A stretch of DNA of 64,000 bases. Origin: DVEG01 sp964405435. Lineage in GTDB: Bacteria; Cyanobacteriota; Cyanobacteriia; Cyanobacteriales; Oscillatoriaceae. Below, in pieces: positions 26,004 to 35,403 of this stretch. The notes beneath the pieces were generated by a model. The model ran no database searches. It was not told the origin of the DNA and saw nothing but the letters and a program-made list of their open reading frames with translations. The position numbers and the translations under genes were made by a program. The stretch's first letter is position 1; each line of letters begins with the position of its first letter. The DNA lies in contig CAYOOD010000006.1 of NCBI GenBank assembly GCA_964405435.1, positions 62,001-126,000 on the forward strand, given 5' to 3'.

Positions 26004-28517
26004 CTACGAAGCGCCTTCCATCTTGGCGATGTCAAGCAGGGTCTTAATCACGGAGTCGGGGTTCAAACTGATCGAGTCAATTCCCAATTCAACCAGGAAG
26101 CGGGCAAATTCGGGATAGTCGCTCGGCGCTTGACCGCAGATACCGATCTTGCGATTGTTCTTCTTCGCTTTCTCGATGACCATGCGGACCATATCTTTGA
26201 CGGCTTTGTTGCGTTCGTCGAAGATGTGAGCAACGAGGGCAGAGTCGCGATCGAGACCCAAGGTTAACTGAGTCAAGTCATTAGAACCGATCGAGAATCC
26301 GTCAAACACTTCGCTGAATTCGTCAGCCAAGATGACGTTACTGGGAATTTCGCACATCACATAGACTTGCAAGCCGTTTTCGCCGCGCTTCAAGCCGTAT
26401 TTTTCCATTTGAGCCAGCACGCGACGACCTTCATCGGGAGTGCGGCAGAAAGGAATCATCGGGATGACGTTCACCAAGCCCATTTCGTCGCGAACGCGCT
26501 TGAGGGCGATACATTCCAGCCCGTAGGCATCGGCGTACATCGGATCGTAGTAGCGAGACGCGCCGCGCCAGCCGATCATCGGGTTTTCTTCTTTGGGCTC
26601 GAACTGACGCCCGCCGAGGAGGTTGGCGTATTCGTTGCTCTTGAAGTCGGACATGCGGACGACAACCGGGTTCGGATAGAACGCTGCAGCGATCGTGCCG
26701 ATACCGTGAGCCAGCTTGTCTACGAAGAAGTCGGGCTTGTTGGGATACAGCGCGGTGAGCTCGGCGATTTCCTTCTTGACTGCTTGATCTTCGAGTTCGT
26801 CAAATTTCATCAGAGCCAGCGGGTGGCACTTGATGTGGTTGGCGATGATGAATTCGAGGCGAGCCAAGCCGACGCCATCGCAAGGAATGGAGGACAAACC
26901 GAAGGCTTCTTCGGGGTTGCCCACGTTCATCAGGATCTTGGTGCGGGTGGTAGGCAGTTTGTCCAGTTGGGTTTCTTGTACCTCGAAAGGCACCAAACCG
27001 CTGTAAACTTTGCCTTCTTCACCTTCCGAGCAGGAGATGGTGATTTCCTGACCGGTTTTCAGCAAGCCGGTGGCATTGCCGCAACCGACGATCGCGGGGA
27101 TGCCCATTTCGCGGGCGATAATCGCGGCGTGGCAGGTGCGTCCGCCTTGGTTGGTGACGATCGCGCTCGCTTTCTTCATGATCGGCTCCCAGTCGGGGTC
27201 CGTCTTGTTGGTGACGAGCACTTCACCTTCTTTGAATTCGTCAATGCGGTGAACGTCGAGAATGACGCGGGCTTTACCCTGACCGATCATTTCGCCGACG
27301 GCACGACCGGTGACGAGCACGTCGCTCGTTCCGTTCAGTTTGAAGTTGCGCAGAACGCTGCCGGATTTTTGAGATTGCACCGTTTCCGGGCGGGCTTGCA
27401 CGATGTACAGTTCTTCGGTGATGCCGTCTTTGGCCCACTCGATGTCCATCGGGGTTTCTTTGCCGCGCACTGTGGAGTAGTGCTCTTCAATAATCGACGC
27501 CCATTTGCCCAGGAGCAGGATTTCGTCGTCGGTGAGGCAGTATTTGCTGCGCTCTGATTCGGGCACTGGCTGGTTCTTCGTCAGTTTGGAGCCGCCTACG
27601 TCGTACACCATTTTGATTTCTTTGGTGCCGAGGCGTTTTTCCAGAATCGGGCGGAAACCTTCTTTTAGTGTGGGTTTAAAAACGAAGTATTCATCGGGGT
27701 TGACTGCGCCTTGGACGACGTTTTCGCCCAAACCATAGGCAGCAGTGATCAATGCGGCATTCTTAAATCCGCTTTCCGTGTCTATGGAGAACATGACGCC
27801 AGAGCAGGCGAGGTCGGAACGTACCATCTTTTGGACGCCGACGGAGAGGGCGACGCTGAATTCGTCGAATTCGGGGCGTTTTTCAGCGTATTGGTGGCGA
27901 TAGGAAATCGCGCGATCGGTGAACAGAGAGGCAAAGCACTTGTGGCAAGCTTCCACAACCGCTTTGACGCCGTGTACGTTCAGGTAGGTTTCTTGCTGTC
28001 CGGCGAAACTCGCATCGGGCAAGTCTTCAGCGGTTGCGCTCGATCGCACGGCCACATCCAGATCGCTGCTGAATTTTTCGCATTCTTTTTGATAGTCCGG
28101 ACCGAACCGCTCGCAGAACTGGGCGTTAGAACCATAGCGCTCGCACAGTTTCAGGTAAGCCTCGGTAATAACTTCTTCCAGTTCTTTGGGGAATGGCGTG
28201 TTGAGAACCAAGGCGCGGGCTTGTTTGCCCCGTTCCCGCAGGTTGTTAACGTCGTCTAAGTCGAGGTCTGCAAACAACTTGCGCAGCTTTTCTTCTAACC
28301 CTGCTTTTTCGATAAAATAGCGATAAGCATGAGCAGTCGTTGCGAAGCCTGTTGGAACGCTGACACCTTTAGATGTCAGTTGTTGGATCATTTCACCCAA
28401 GGAAGCGTTTTTGCCGCCGACTAATGCGAGGTCGGCGATTCCGACTTCTTCAAACCAGAGGACGAATGCTTGTTCTTTGGCTGCTTGGGATTGTTTTTCT
28501 AGAGCTGTACTCACCAT
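26004..28517 (-). CDS. ppsA: Phosphoenolpyruvate synthase
   Basis: PEP synthase (EC 2.7.9.2): pyruvate + ATP + water gives PEP + AMP + Pi, a gluconeogenic step. The 837 residues comprise an N-terminal ATP-grasp domain (VGGKNASLGEM, AVRSSATAEDLPDASFAGQQETYLN), the phospho-histidine domain GGRTCHAAIIAREMGIPA (His about 450), and the C-terminal PEP/pyruvate TIM barrel with EIPSNV, GSNDLTQLTLGLDRD and the catalytic Cys in IGICGQAPSD. The ATG at 28517 has AAGGAAT about 8 nt upstream, preferred over a start 30 nt earlier. Confidence 0.97.
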   Translation of the reverse strand: MVSTALEKQSQAAKEQAFVLWFEEVGIADLALVGGKNASLGEMIQQLTSKGVSVPTGFATTAHAYRYFIEKAGLEEKLRKLFADLDLDDVNNLRERGKQARALVLNTPFPKELEEVITEAYLKLCERYGSNAQFCERFGPDYQKECEKFSSDLDVAVRSSATAEDLPDASFAGQQETYLNVHGVKAVVEACHKCFASLFTDRAISYRHQYAEKRPEFDEFSVALSVGVQKMVRSDLACSGVMFSIDTESGFKNAALITAAYGLGENVVQGAVNPDEYFVFKPTLKEGFRPILEKRLGTKEIKMVYDVGGSKLTKNQPVPESERSKYCLTDDEILLLGKWASIIEEHYSTVRGKETPMDIEWAKDGITEELYIVQARPETVQSQKSGSVLRNFKLNGTSDVLVTGRAVGEMIGQGKARVILDVHRIDEFKEGEVLVTNKTDPDWEPIMKKASAIVTNQGGRTCHAAIIAREMGIPAIVGCGNATGLLKTGQEITISCSEGEEGKVYSGLVPFEVQETQLDKLPTTRTKILMNVGNPEEAFGLSSIPCDGVGLARLEFIIANHIKCHPLALMKFDELEDQAVKKEIAELTALYPNKPDFFVDKLAHGIGTIAAAFYPNPVVVRMSDFKSNEYANLLGGRQFEPKEENPMIGWRGASRYYDPMYADAYGLECIALKRVRDEMGLVNVIPMIPFCRTPDEGRRVLAQMEKYGLKRGENGLQVYVMCEIPSNVILADEFSEVFDGFSIGSNDLTQLTLGLDRDSALVAHIFDERNKAVKDMVRMVIEKAKKNNRKIGICGQAPSDYPEFARFLVELGIDSISLNPDSVIKTLLDIAKMEGAS

Positions 28518-29325
28518 ACGGTTAATTCCTTTAACCTTGAGTCTCAATTACATATTAGCAGGATGACAAGGGTTTGGCAAACTTATTTCGGAAAAAGCCT
28601 GAAATTCTCTTGTAGCAAAGGTTTCAGCGTTTTAAATTTTGTAAAGTCCTCGGATCTTAAGAAATGATAATGAACGCGCTTTTCCCATGCAGAGGTGCTA
28701 TGTTAAAATGACTGGTAGTGTAACATTTAGTTTAAAGTTCTCTTAATCCACAGAACGGTTGTTACCGGCAGGGTATTGCCCTTTTAACTTACGCTACAAA
28801 GAAGTTGTTTATTAACAAAAAATAAACAAAAAAGGCTAGCGACCGAGTTTGTGCTAGGGAAGCGGTTGCGGCAGGGAGGGAGAGATCGGGAGCGGCAGAG
28901 TGGTAGAACTCTGGAGCGGGAGAGTGGAAGCGCAGGAGAGAGTAAAACTATAAGGGATTCGGACGCTTTCGCAAGCTACTTCGCTCAGATGGATAAAAAT
29001 CTCCTCTCGTGCGGGCTTCAGGGGAGAAAAAAGCCAGAGCTGCGGCTGTTTTGTTCGCTGAGTTACAAAAAAATATCCCCCTTGCGGAGGAGTTCGGCAA
29101 CAGAGCCGCCAGTCAATAATAAAAACAGAAAGGGATAGGGGGGATAGAGCGGCGCAACGGCTCTCTCGGCGGGGAAAGAGAGAGAAATGTGATATAAAAT
29201 ACATTTATGTCGGCGCTTTCATCTACCGCAGAGCTGTTGAGGCGCTCGCCGTGGTAGTGGGAGAGAAACCCGGTTTCTTCCACGCCGCCAGAATCCTTTT
29301 GTGTACTTGCCAGACGAACTGAGCC
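28518..29325. other. Intergenic region upstream of ppsA
   Basis: No gene recognised. AT-rich 28560-28830 probably carries the ppsA promoter. The purine-rich segment 28860-28945 is followed by GC-richer sequence without coding features. A half copy of the GAAACCCGG repeat lies at about 29263-29278. Confidence 0.5.
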
Positions 29326-29801
29326 TCAGTGGGGCGTCTTTTCAGTAGCAATAATATAGATATCGACGTGCTTGAGAGAGCCATCAGTTGCTCAACCAAA
29401 GAGCCGTGCCAGAGCAACTGCCAGCGGGAGCGGCGCGTCTCGCCGAGGACTACCTGCGTGATGCGGTATTTTTCGGCCACCTCGGCGATCGCTTTGGCCA
29501 CCTAATAGCTGCTGGCGCGCAGGAACTCCCCCTCAAACTCCCGGCACAGCTTCTCGCAGGTTTCCAGGTGCAGGCTCTCCTCCTTGGTGAGGAAGCGATC
29601 GGGTATGCGCTCTGGCACCGCCACGCCAGTCATCCGCGCAACCAGATCGTTGCGACTTTCCAGGTGCCGTATATTAACAGTTTGGTGGGCTTCTTCCAGC
29701 ATCCGAAAGGTCTTGCCCGCGCCCGGTGCCGTGCCGATATAGAGTTTGTGCTTTCCGCGCCGCCGCTTGCGATCGCTCTTGGTTTCCGGGTTGCCGTTCA
29801 T
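29326..29801 (-). pseudogene. Decayed KdpD-N/universal-stress-type gene
   Basis: Remnant of a cyanobacterial KdpD N-terminal-domain plus USP-domain protein. It starts RGKHKLYIGTAPGAGKTFRM (P-loop), then jumps from MLEEAHQ directly to TVNIRHLES and from PERIPD directly to RFLTKEESLHLETCEKL. Two internal segments of the normal protein (each roughly 100 residues) therefore seem deleted in frame. A TAG at 29504-29502 interrupts the USP domain between FLRASSY and VAKAIAEVAEKYRITQVVLGE (in two parts). A frameshift follows after GSLVEQLM; the other frame gives LKHVDIYIIATEKTPH and a stop at 29326. Normal KdpD regulates the Kdp K+ ATPase. It cannot make a full protein. Confidence 0.8.
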
Positions 29802-30015
29802 CGAGGGCGCGCGGGTTGAGGGAATGCCGAGCCTGCAAGGGAAGCAGGCGCTCTATCCTTATTATTACGCCTTGCAGCGCGTGCCGGGAAAAGGGGGATT
29901 GGGGGAGAGGAGGGCACGACTTGTCAAGGAGAGTAAAAAGTTTGGGGATGCAGTTGCGATCGCCTGCACGCGAAGAGCGCCACTGCACCCCCTTGGAGAA
30001 CTAGACGCCCGTGGC

Positions 30016-30507
30016 TCAGACGAGAGCGCCGCGCGATACCGCCTCTTCGCGGGCGGCGGCTATCAGCAGCACGCACAACAGGGCGATCGCTTTTTGCCAT
30101 TGGGAGCGGACGTACTCGTCATCTACATCATCGAACAAGTCAACCAAATCCGGTGCCATGCGTTCCATTTCCACGGGCGGCAGCGGCTCCAGACTGTAAG
30201 TTTCGATCAGGCGCTCCAGACTTTCCCGACTGTTGAAAAAGCTGCACATCCACGGGGTTTGCTGTGCCGGATTTTCGGGATTGCGCGCGACTTGGAATTC
30301 ATTTTTCAACCACTTGTAGAGTCCGGGCAGTTTGTCTGCCAAAGCCATCCCCGCTGTCGGTAAAGTTTGCTTGAGAACGCTCGTATCTACGCTGTCGATT
30401 TGTTGCTTAAATACAGGCGAATTCAGCAAATCTTTTAACGGCATTGAGAGTAAGGACTCTAACTGAAAGGGGGATAATTCTATCGGAAGAGATAACTTGT
30501 TCAGCAT
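30016..30507 (-). CDS. Hypothetical protein
   Basis: Protein of 163 residues, no recognised family. It begins MLNKLSLPIELSPFQLESLL; the middle is helical and amphipathic (PTAGMALADKLPGLYKWLKNEF), with a conserved-looking NSRESLERLIETYSLEPLPP and an acidic DLVDLFDDVDDEYVRSQW. A C-terminal hydrophobic segment (KAIALLCVLLIAAA, about 138-152) could be a tail anchor. It lies 170 nt downstream of the large repeat protein on the same strand. Confidence 0.6.
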   Translation of the reverse strand: MLNKLSLPIELSPFQLESLLSMPLKDLLNSPVFKQQIDSVDTSVLKQTLPTAGMALADKLPGLYKWLKNEFQVARNPENPAQQTPWMCSFFNSRESLERLIETYSLEPLPPVEMERMAPDLVDLFDDVDDEYVRSQWQKAIALLCVLLIAAAREEAVSRGALV

Positions 30508-30680
30508 ATTTCCGTTTCGAGAACAACAAACTTGCAGGCGGGAAGGAAGCGGCTAATGACTAATTATATAGCCATTAGCCAAGCCAGGAATTCAAAATAT
30601 GTCTGGCGACAGAGCGGTGAGGAATTGTCGCGTTTCAGCGCCGAGTGACGAGCGGGAATCTGGCAGCGAATTGCCTCGGA

Positions 30681-33600
30681 TTAAAATCCCCAACTGCTGA
30701 CGCCCATCATGCCGGCAAATGCCGAGACGGCAGCGGAAGTGAGCGCCGTGCCGAACAACCACCAAGCAGCGCTGGCGGCTGCTGAGCGGGTTTCTTCGGC
30801 TTGCTCCAAGGCTTTGTGCTTGAGGGATTCCATGCGCTCTTGCACTTTTTGCTGCAAGCGTTCGGCGCGGTGCAGCACGCTCTGGCGGGCGCTGTCGATG
30901 CGATCGACAATTCGGTTGGCATCGGCTTCGGAAATATCCTCGCGAGAACTCAAAATTGCGACGAGGGTATCGCGGTTGAATTGGCTGAGGCGATGCAAGA
31001 GGGCTTCATAGCCCGCTTCGGGATCGTCGAAGAGCTTGCGCATGTCTTCTTTGATGGCGTCGTAGTTGAGTTCTGGGCGATTTAGGGAATTGAGGTAATT
31101 GCGAAGATTGCCCAGCATTCCGTCAACGGCTTGCTGCATCCGATCCTGTACTTCGTGCAATTGTTGAGCCAAGCGATCGCGAACGGAGAGGAAGCGATCG
31201 ACAAGGCGATTGGCTTCTTCTTCGGAAATATCTTCCCGCTGCGACAACAGGGCGACAATTGTCTCGCGATCGAAGAGAGAAAGGCGATCGCGCAGGCTCA
31301 CCGCACCCGCTTTCGGATCGTCGAGCAACTGTTTCAAATCGCGCTCGATCGCGTCTGGGTTCAGTTCTTCCTTGCCAGTGGAGCGCAGGTAATCTTCAAA
31401 CGCGGCTTTGAAATCCATAGCCTGAGTTTGGACGCGCTTGGCAAAACGGCGCGGTGCTTTGACGACGGCGCGAATCGATTCTTGCACGCGATCGACGAGT
31501 TGATTGATTTCTTCTTCGCTCAAATCCTGGCGCTGAGCGAGCAATTGCACGATCGTATCGCGGTCGATTTGCCAGAGGCGATCGCGCAGTGCCAGAGCGC
31601 CTTCTTTCGGATCTTCCAGCAATTTTGCCAAATCCTGCTGGATGGCATCGGGATTGAGTTCTTCCTTGCCGGTAGAGCGCAAGTATTCCGCAATGCTGTG
31701 CGTGACGCGATCGTACTGCTCTTTTGTTCTATCGCCGAGGGTTTGCGGCGCGTGCAGCACGCTCTGCCACATTGACTGCAGGCGATCGATGACTTGCTCG
31801 ATTTGCTCCGGGCTCAAATCTTGCCGCTGCGCTAAGAGCTGCACGAGGGTATCGCGATCGAAATCAGACAGCCGCGCCCGCATGGCGTTTAAACCCGCCT
31901 GCGGATCTTCCAGCAGGGTTTTCAAATCGCGTTCGATGCCTTCGGGGTTGAGTTCTTCTTTGCCAGTCGAGCGCAGATAATCCTCTATTTTTTGCCGCAG
32001 TTCGGTTAATTGGCTTTTGGCGCGATTGGTGAGTTCCTGCGCTTGCGAGAGGACGCGATCGCGCGCATTCAACAAGTCACCCGCAATCCGCTGCGCTTCG
32101 TCTTGACTGATATCTTGACGCTGCGACAGCATTTGCACCAAAGTTTCGCGATTGAATTGGAACAAGCGAGCCCGCAGCATGTCGATGCCCGTGTCCGGAT
32201 CTTCCAGCAAGGCTTTGAAAGTCCGCGAAATCGCCTCGGGATTCAGTCTTTCCTTGTCAGAAGAGCGCAGGTAATTTTCTACCTGACTGCGCAGCTCTTG
32301 GCTTTTTTGCTGCTCGGCAGCCGTCCTGACGGTGTTGAAGACTTCCTGGCGAACCTTTTCCAAATCGTCGGCGATTTGTTCGAGTTTGTCTTGGGTAAAG
32401 ACGCCGCGATCCGAGAGAATTTTAACAAAATCTTCTCGCGAGATCTGTTCGAGCTGACGCCGCACCTTTGCCGGATCGGCTTCCGGATCGTAAATGACCT
32501 GTTTGAATTTCTCCTGAATGTTTTCAGGCGTCATCTGCCAGGAGTAGGTATTGTTCAGGTAATTTTCTACATCCGCCCGGATGGTATTGAAGGGTTCTGG
32601 CTCTTTCAACCCCGCATCAGAGGCGATCTTGTTGGCTTGTTCGCTCAGGCGATCGCCAACCGATCGCAACTGAGTGACGATTTTTTCTACGTCGAAATCG
32701 GACAGATCCGATCGCCCCATCGCGATGCTGACGAGCCCGCCGATCCCCAGTTGCCCAGCTTGCGCCATTACGTTTGGTTTTTGTCCGTTACTGGAGGATT
32801 GGAAGCTAGAAATCAACCGATCTAGCCGACTGTTGAAGTCTTTTCGCAACTCGTCAGGATTGGCAGACTGGAGGTAGTGGGTAAAATCCGCCAGCGCATT
32901 GGACTGCGGCATTTGGCTCGTGGCTTGTTTCCAAGCGTCCTCCAGCATGTCGGCAATCCGATTGATATCTCGCTTGGAAAAATCCGAGCGATCGCCGAGC
33001 AAATTGACGAAAGTTTGGCGGTCGATCGCGGGCAGGTTGCCGCTTTGCGCCATCTCCTGCAAGTCGGAATTTTGGAAGAATTTTTCCAGTTGCGATCGCG
33101 CCGAACTCAAGTCCAATTCTTGCGGGCGCAGCTTGGCAAAATAATCCTCTATGCGCTCGCGCATATCTTCGGGATCGAGGGCGGCTGCCAGCTCGTGGCG
33201 CACGGCATCCACCGACGCTTCTACCGTCGAGACAACCTGCGCGTTAACCGTTCTGGCTCCCAGGGCGGCAGTAGCCGTTCCGGCGAGGGATTGAAAGCCG
33301 GCAGTCGCTGTTTTGACGATCGAGCCGATGAGAGAGCCTACCGTCGTCGAACCCACCCAGAAGACTAAACAGAAGTACGTCCCCCAGACAACCAGCCCGA
33401 AGATTGCCCCCAGCATCAGGCTGCTAATCAGGCTGAGTTTGGCTGCCAGCCAGCACGCGCCGCCCAGGGCTATGCAAACCGAGATTAAAGTCCAGAAGCC
33501 CAGTTTGCCTCCTATGTGGCGCATCGTGCCAACGCCGCCGCTTTCGCCATCGTGAAATTCCATAGAGGAAATCCCAGCGGCGAGTACAAATTCAGTTAAC

Positions 33601-33785
33601 AGCAGTTGGAAAGCAAATGCCAGCACGACGCCGGCAATCAGAGCGATCGCAAATTGCGGTCCCGAAAATACGATCGCCATTTCTTCTGGAGTGGCGATCG
33701 CTTGCGCCACTTGGGTGGGCGCTACTTGCGTCGGTGCCGCCTGCGGGCTTAAGAGTGCCAGTATGATTCCTGCACTGTGAAACAT
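30681..33785 (-). CDS. Large membrane protein with eight ~97-residue helical repeats
   Basis: Protein of 1034 residues. The N-terminus has about four membrane segments (GVVLAFAFQLLLTEFVLAA, then WTLISVCIALGGACWLAA and two more, up to about residue 160). From about 212 to 985 run eight tandem units of about 97 residues. The clearest share YLRSTGKEELNPDAI, then LLDDPKAG, LRDRLSxFDRDT(L/I)V, LLxQRxD(I/L)S and IxxxVDRxxS, with Arg/Gln-rich linkers predicted to be coiled. A C-terminal hydrophobic segment (ASAAWWLFGTALTSAAVSAFAG) closes it. The first two units are most diverged and units 5-7 nearly identical, suggesting recent duplication. The function is unknown; a membrane-tethered scaffold is conceivable. 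ATG 33785 has GAGG upstream. Confidence 0.85.
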   Translation of the reverse strand: MFHSAGIILALLSPQAAPTQVAPTQVAQAIATPEEMAIVFSGPQFAIALIAGVVLAFAFQLLLTEFVLAAGISSMEFHDGESGGVGTMRHIGGKLGFWTLISVCIALGGACWLAAKLSLISSLMLGAIFGLVVWGTYFCLVFWVGSTTVGSLIGSIVKTATAGFQSLAGTATAALGARTVNAQVVSTVEASVDAVRHELAAALDPEDMRERIEDYFAKLRPQELDLSSARSQLEKFFQNSDLQEMAQSGNLPAIDRQTFVNLLGDRSDFSKRDINRIADMLEDAWKQATSQMPQSNALADFTHYLQSANPDELRKDFNSRLDRLISSFQSSSNGQKPNVMAQAGQLGIGGLVSIAMGRSDLSDFDVEKIVTQLRSVGDRLSEQANKIASDAGLKEPEPFNTIRADVENYLNNTYSWQMTPENIQEKFKQVIYDPEADPAKVRRQLEQISREDFVKILSDRGVFTQDKLEQIADDLEKVRQEVFNTVRTAAEQQKSQELRSQVENYLRSSDKERLNPEAISRTFKALLEDPDTGIDMLRARLFQFNRETLVQMLSQRQDISQDEAQRIAGDLLNARDRVLSQAQELTNRAKSQLTELRQKIEDYLRSTGKEELNPEGIERDLKTLLEDPQAGLNAMRARLSDFDRDTLVQLLAQRQDLSPEQIEQVIDRLQSMWQSVLHAPQTLGDRTKEQYDRVTHSIAEYLRSTGKEELNPDAIQQDLAKLLEDPKEGALALRDRLWQIDRDTIVQLLAQRQDLSEEEINQLVDRVQESIRAVVKAPRRFAKRVQTQAMDFKAAFEDYLRSTGKEELNPDAIERDLKQLLDDPKAGAVSLRDRLSLFDRETIVALLSQREDISEEEANRLVDRFLSVRDRLAQQLHEVQDRMQQAVDGMLGNLRNYLNSLNRPELNYDAIKEDMRKLFDDPEAGYEALLHRLSQFNRDTLVAILSSREDISEADANRIVDRIDSARQSVLHRAERLQQKVQERMESLKHKALEQAEETRSAAASAAWWLFGTALTSAAVSAFAGMMGVSSWGF

Positions 33786-34483
33786 AATTTTATTTTCCTC
33801 AGATGAAAGCTCAGCCAATTGCGAACAGATGCGATAGCATAATTTCCCGCTTCCCAACTCGGTAAACCTGCGGTGTGGACGTGAAATTGCCTGGAGGGAA
33901 CTTTTAAGTCAGGGAGGAGCAACTCCCTCTCACGCTCCGTCGCTGGCTTGTATCTGCTAACACTTCTAACGCAGTCGATCGGAGGCGGGCATCTGTCAGA
34001 CGGGCGAGGTATTGTTGAGGAATACTATTTCTAAAGTTTGATTTTTATCGGCAGTAAAAATCGCCCAGTTAAAACTCGAAAGCGCGATGGCGAAAAAAAG
34101 CCAGAAATTTTTGCACTTTGGCTCTCCCCGGGGCTTTAGATAGTTTTGCGCCCAATTCAGAACCTCTTAAATTGAGGAGTGCGTTTGAAAGTGGCGGCGA
34201 TCGAGAAAAGCATTCCTTAACTCCAGTTTCTACAGACGCGAACTGGAAGTTCGCACTACAGAAGAGAACGGGTCATGGGTTATGGGTAGAGTCCCGGCTG
34301 AAACGGGAATAAACAAGCCATCCCTAACCCGATAGGGCCGCGATTCGACCGATTGCAGATTGCAGATTGCAGAGAGTTCCTCTATGAGTAACAACTGGGG
34401 TTATATACTTATTTTTCGAGAAAAAACCCTAGAACGGTTCAGCTTATCTACAATAAGAAGTAAATGCAACTCTATCTACTACC
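33786..34483. other. Intergenic region with GATTGCA heptamers
   Basis: No gene supported between the divergent repeat-protein and secreted-protein genes. Three tandem copies of GATTGCA lie at 34351-34371, an STRR-type repeat. The rest is unremarkable; an AT-rich stretch at 34400-34470 likely holds the promoter of the next gene. Confidence 0.5.
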
Positions 34484-35032
34484 GTGAAAAAAATACTTGC
34501 GGGTTTTTTCGTCTTGATGGGCACTGCGGGCATCTTGACGCTTCCAGAGGACATGACAGGGCGTGCTGGCGCGCAAAATCCTCCTGCCAGAGTCTCCCCT
34601 CGGGGGCCAAATATGCAGCGCTCCAACCTGATACAGCAGATCGAAGCGCAATTGGGCAAACCGCTCAGCCCCCAACAGAAGCAGCAGATCGGGCAAGCTG
34701 CGACAGAAACGCGGGAAGGGATGACAGCAGCGCAGGAAACCTTCGTGCAAGACGTTGCGAGGATTAGCGGCATTGCAGCCGATCGCATCCGACCGATGAT
34801 GCCTCAGATCGGACAGCCAAATGCCACCGTCACCACCAATATCATCCCGCGACTCGAGAGCATGAGGGGCGGCGCTCTGACTCAGGAACAAAGAAATCAG
34901 ATAATACAGGCTGATAATAACAAGAAACAAACCATGCAGCCCATTCAAGACAACTTCGTACAGCAGGTGTCAGAGATTACCGGGTTGTCCGCCGATAAAA
35001 TCAAAGCCATGTTGCCTCCTGTTCAGCGTTAA
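34484..35032 (+). CDS. Secreted protein with two internal repeats
   Basis: Exported protein of 182 residues starting at GTG. The signal peptide (MKKILAGFFVLMGTAGILTL) is followed by AGAQNPP. The mature part has two similar units: ALTQEQRNQIIQADNNKKQ with FVQQVSEITGLSADKIKAMLP aligns with PLSPQQKQQIGQAATETRE with FVQDVARISGIAADRIRPMMP. Both look like helical pairs with a conserved Q-R/K-Q-I and G-(L/I)-x-A-D-(K/R)-I. Function unknown. A decayed LuxR-type fragment follows its stop directly. Confidence 0.75.
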   Translation: MKKILAGFFVLMGTAGILTLPEDMTGRAGAQNPPARVSPRGPNMQRSNLIQQIEAQLGKPLSPQQKQQIGQAATETREGMTAAQETFVQDVARISGIAADRIRPMMPQIGQPNATVTTNIIPRLESMRGGALTQEQRNQIIQADNNKKQTMQPIQDNFVQQVSEITGLSADKIKAMLPPVQR

Positions 35033-35034
35033 AT

Positions 35035-35322
35035 AAGGCAGCGACGAGGGAAATTCAGGCGGCTTTCCAGGAGAACGAAGCAGCAGCGCCGCCTGAACAA
35101 CTTCTGGAAAATACCCTTACGAAACGGGAGCAGGAAATTCTGGCGCTAGTGGCGGCTGGAAAGAGCAATCAGGAGATTGCAGAAATGCTCTATATCGCGC
35201 CTGGTACGGTGCGGGTACGCGATCGCGCGATTTTGCAAAAATTGGAGGTGCGCGATCGCGCGCAAGCTGCCGTCCTCGCCCTGCAAAAAGGAATCATTGA
35301 TAAAGATTTTCTCTCGCCATAA
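35035..35322 (+). pseudogene. Remnant of a NarL/LuxR-family response regulator (HTH only)
   Basis: One frame stays open to a TAA at 35320 and encodes LTKREQEILALVAAGKSNQEIA, then EMLYIAPGTVRVRDRAILQKLEVRDRAQAAVLALQKG (read in parts), a recognisable GerE/LuxR helix-turn-helix. It has no receiver domain, and no ATG, GTG or TTG precedes the domain in that frame before an upstream TAA. Where active members have GTVxNHVSxIL the text reads GTVRVRDRAIL, because HIP1-like CGCGATCGCGCG sequences occupy the recognition helix and recur 30 nt later. Best read as a gene fragment eroded or remodelled by HIP1. Confidence 0.7.
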
Positions 35323-35403
35323 GTCGATTTTTCAGACTGCCTGTAGCGAGTTGGGTCGAGCTGAAAGCGAAACCCAACCTACAGATCGCTACAGCCAAGC
35401 CGC

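Noticed and set aside
26367..27557. 396-codon open frame antisense to ppsA
   Set aside because: A shadow produced by the codon usage of ppsA; no ribosome-binding site or domain.
31131..32825. Long open frames antisense to the repeat-protein gene
   Set aside because: They mirror the sense repeats and appear repeatedly for that reason only.
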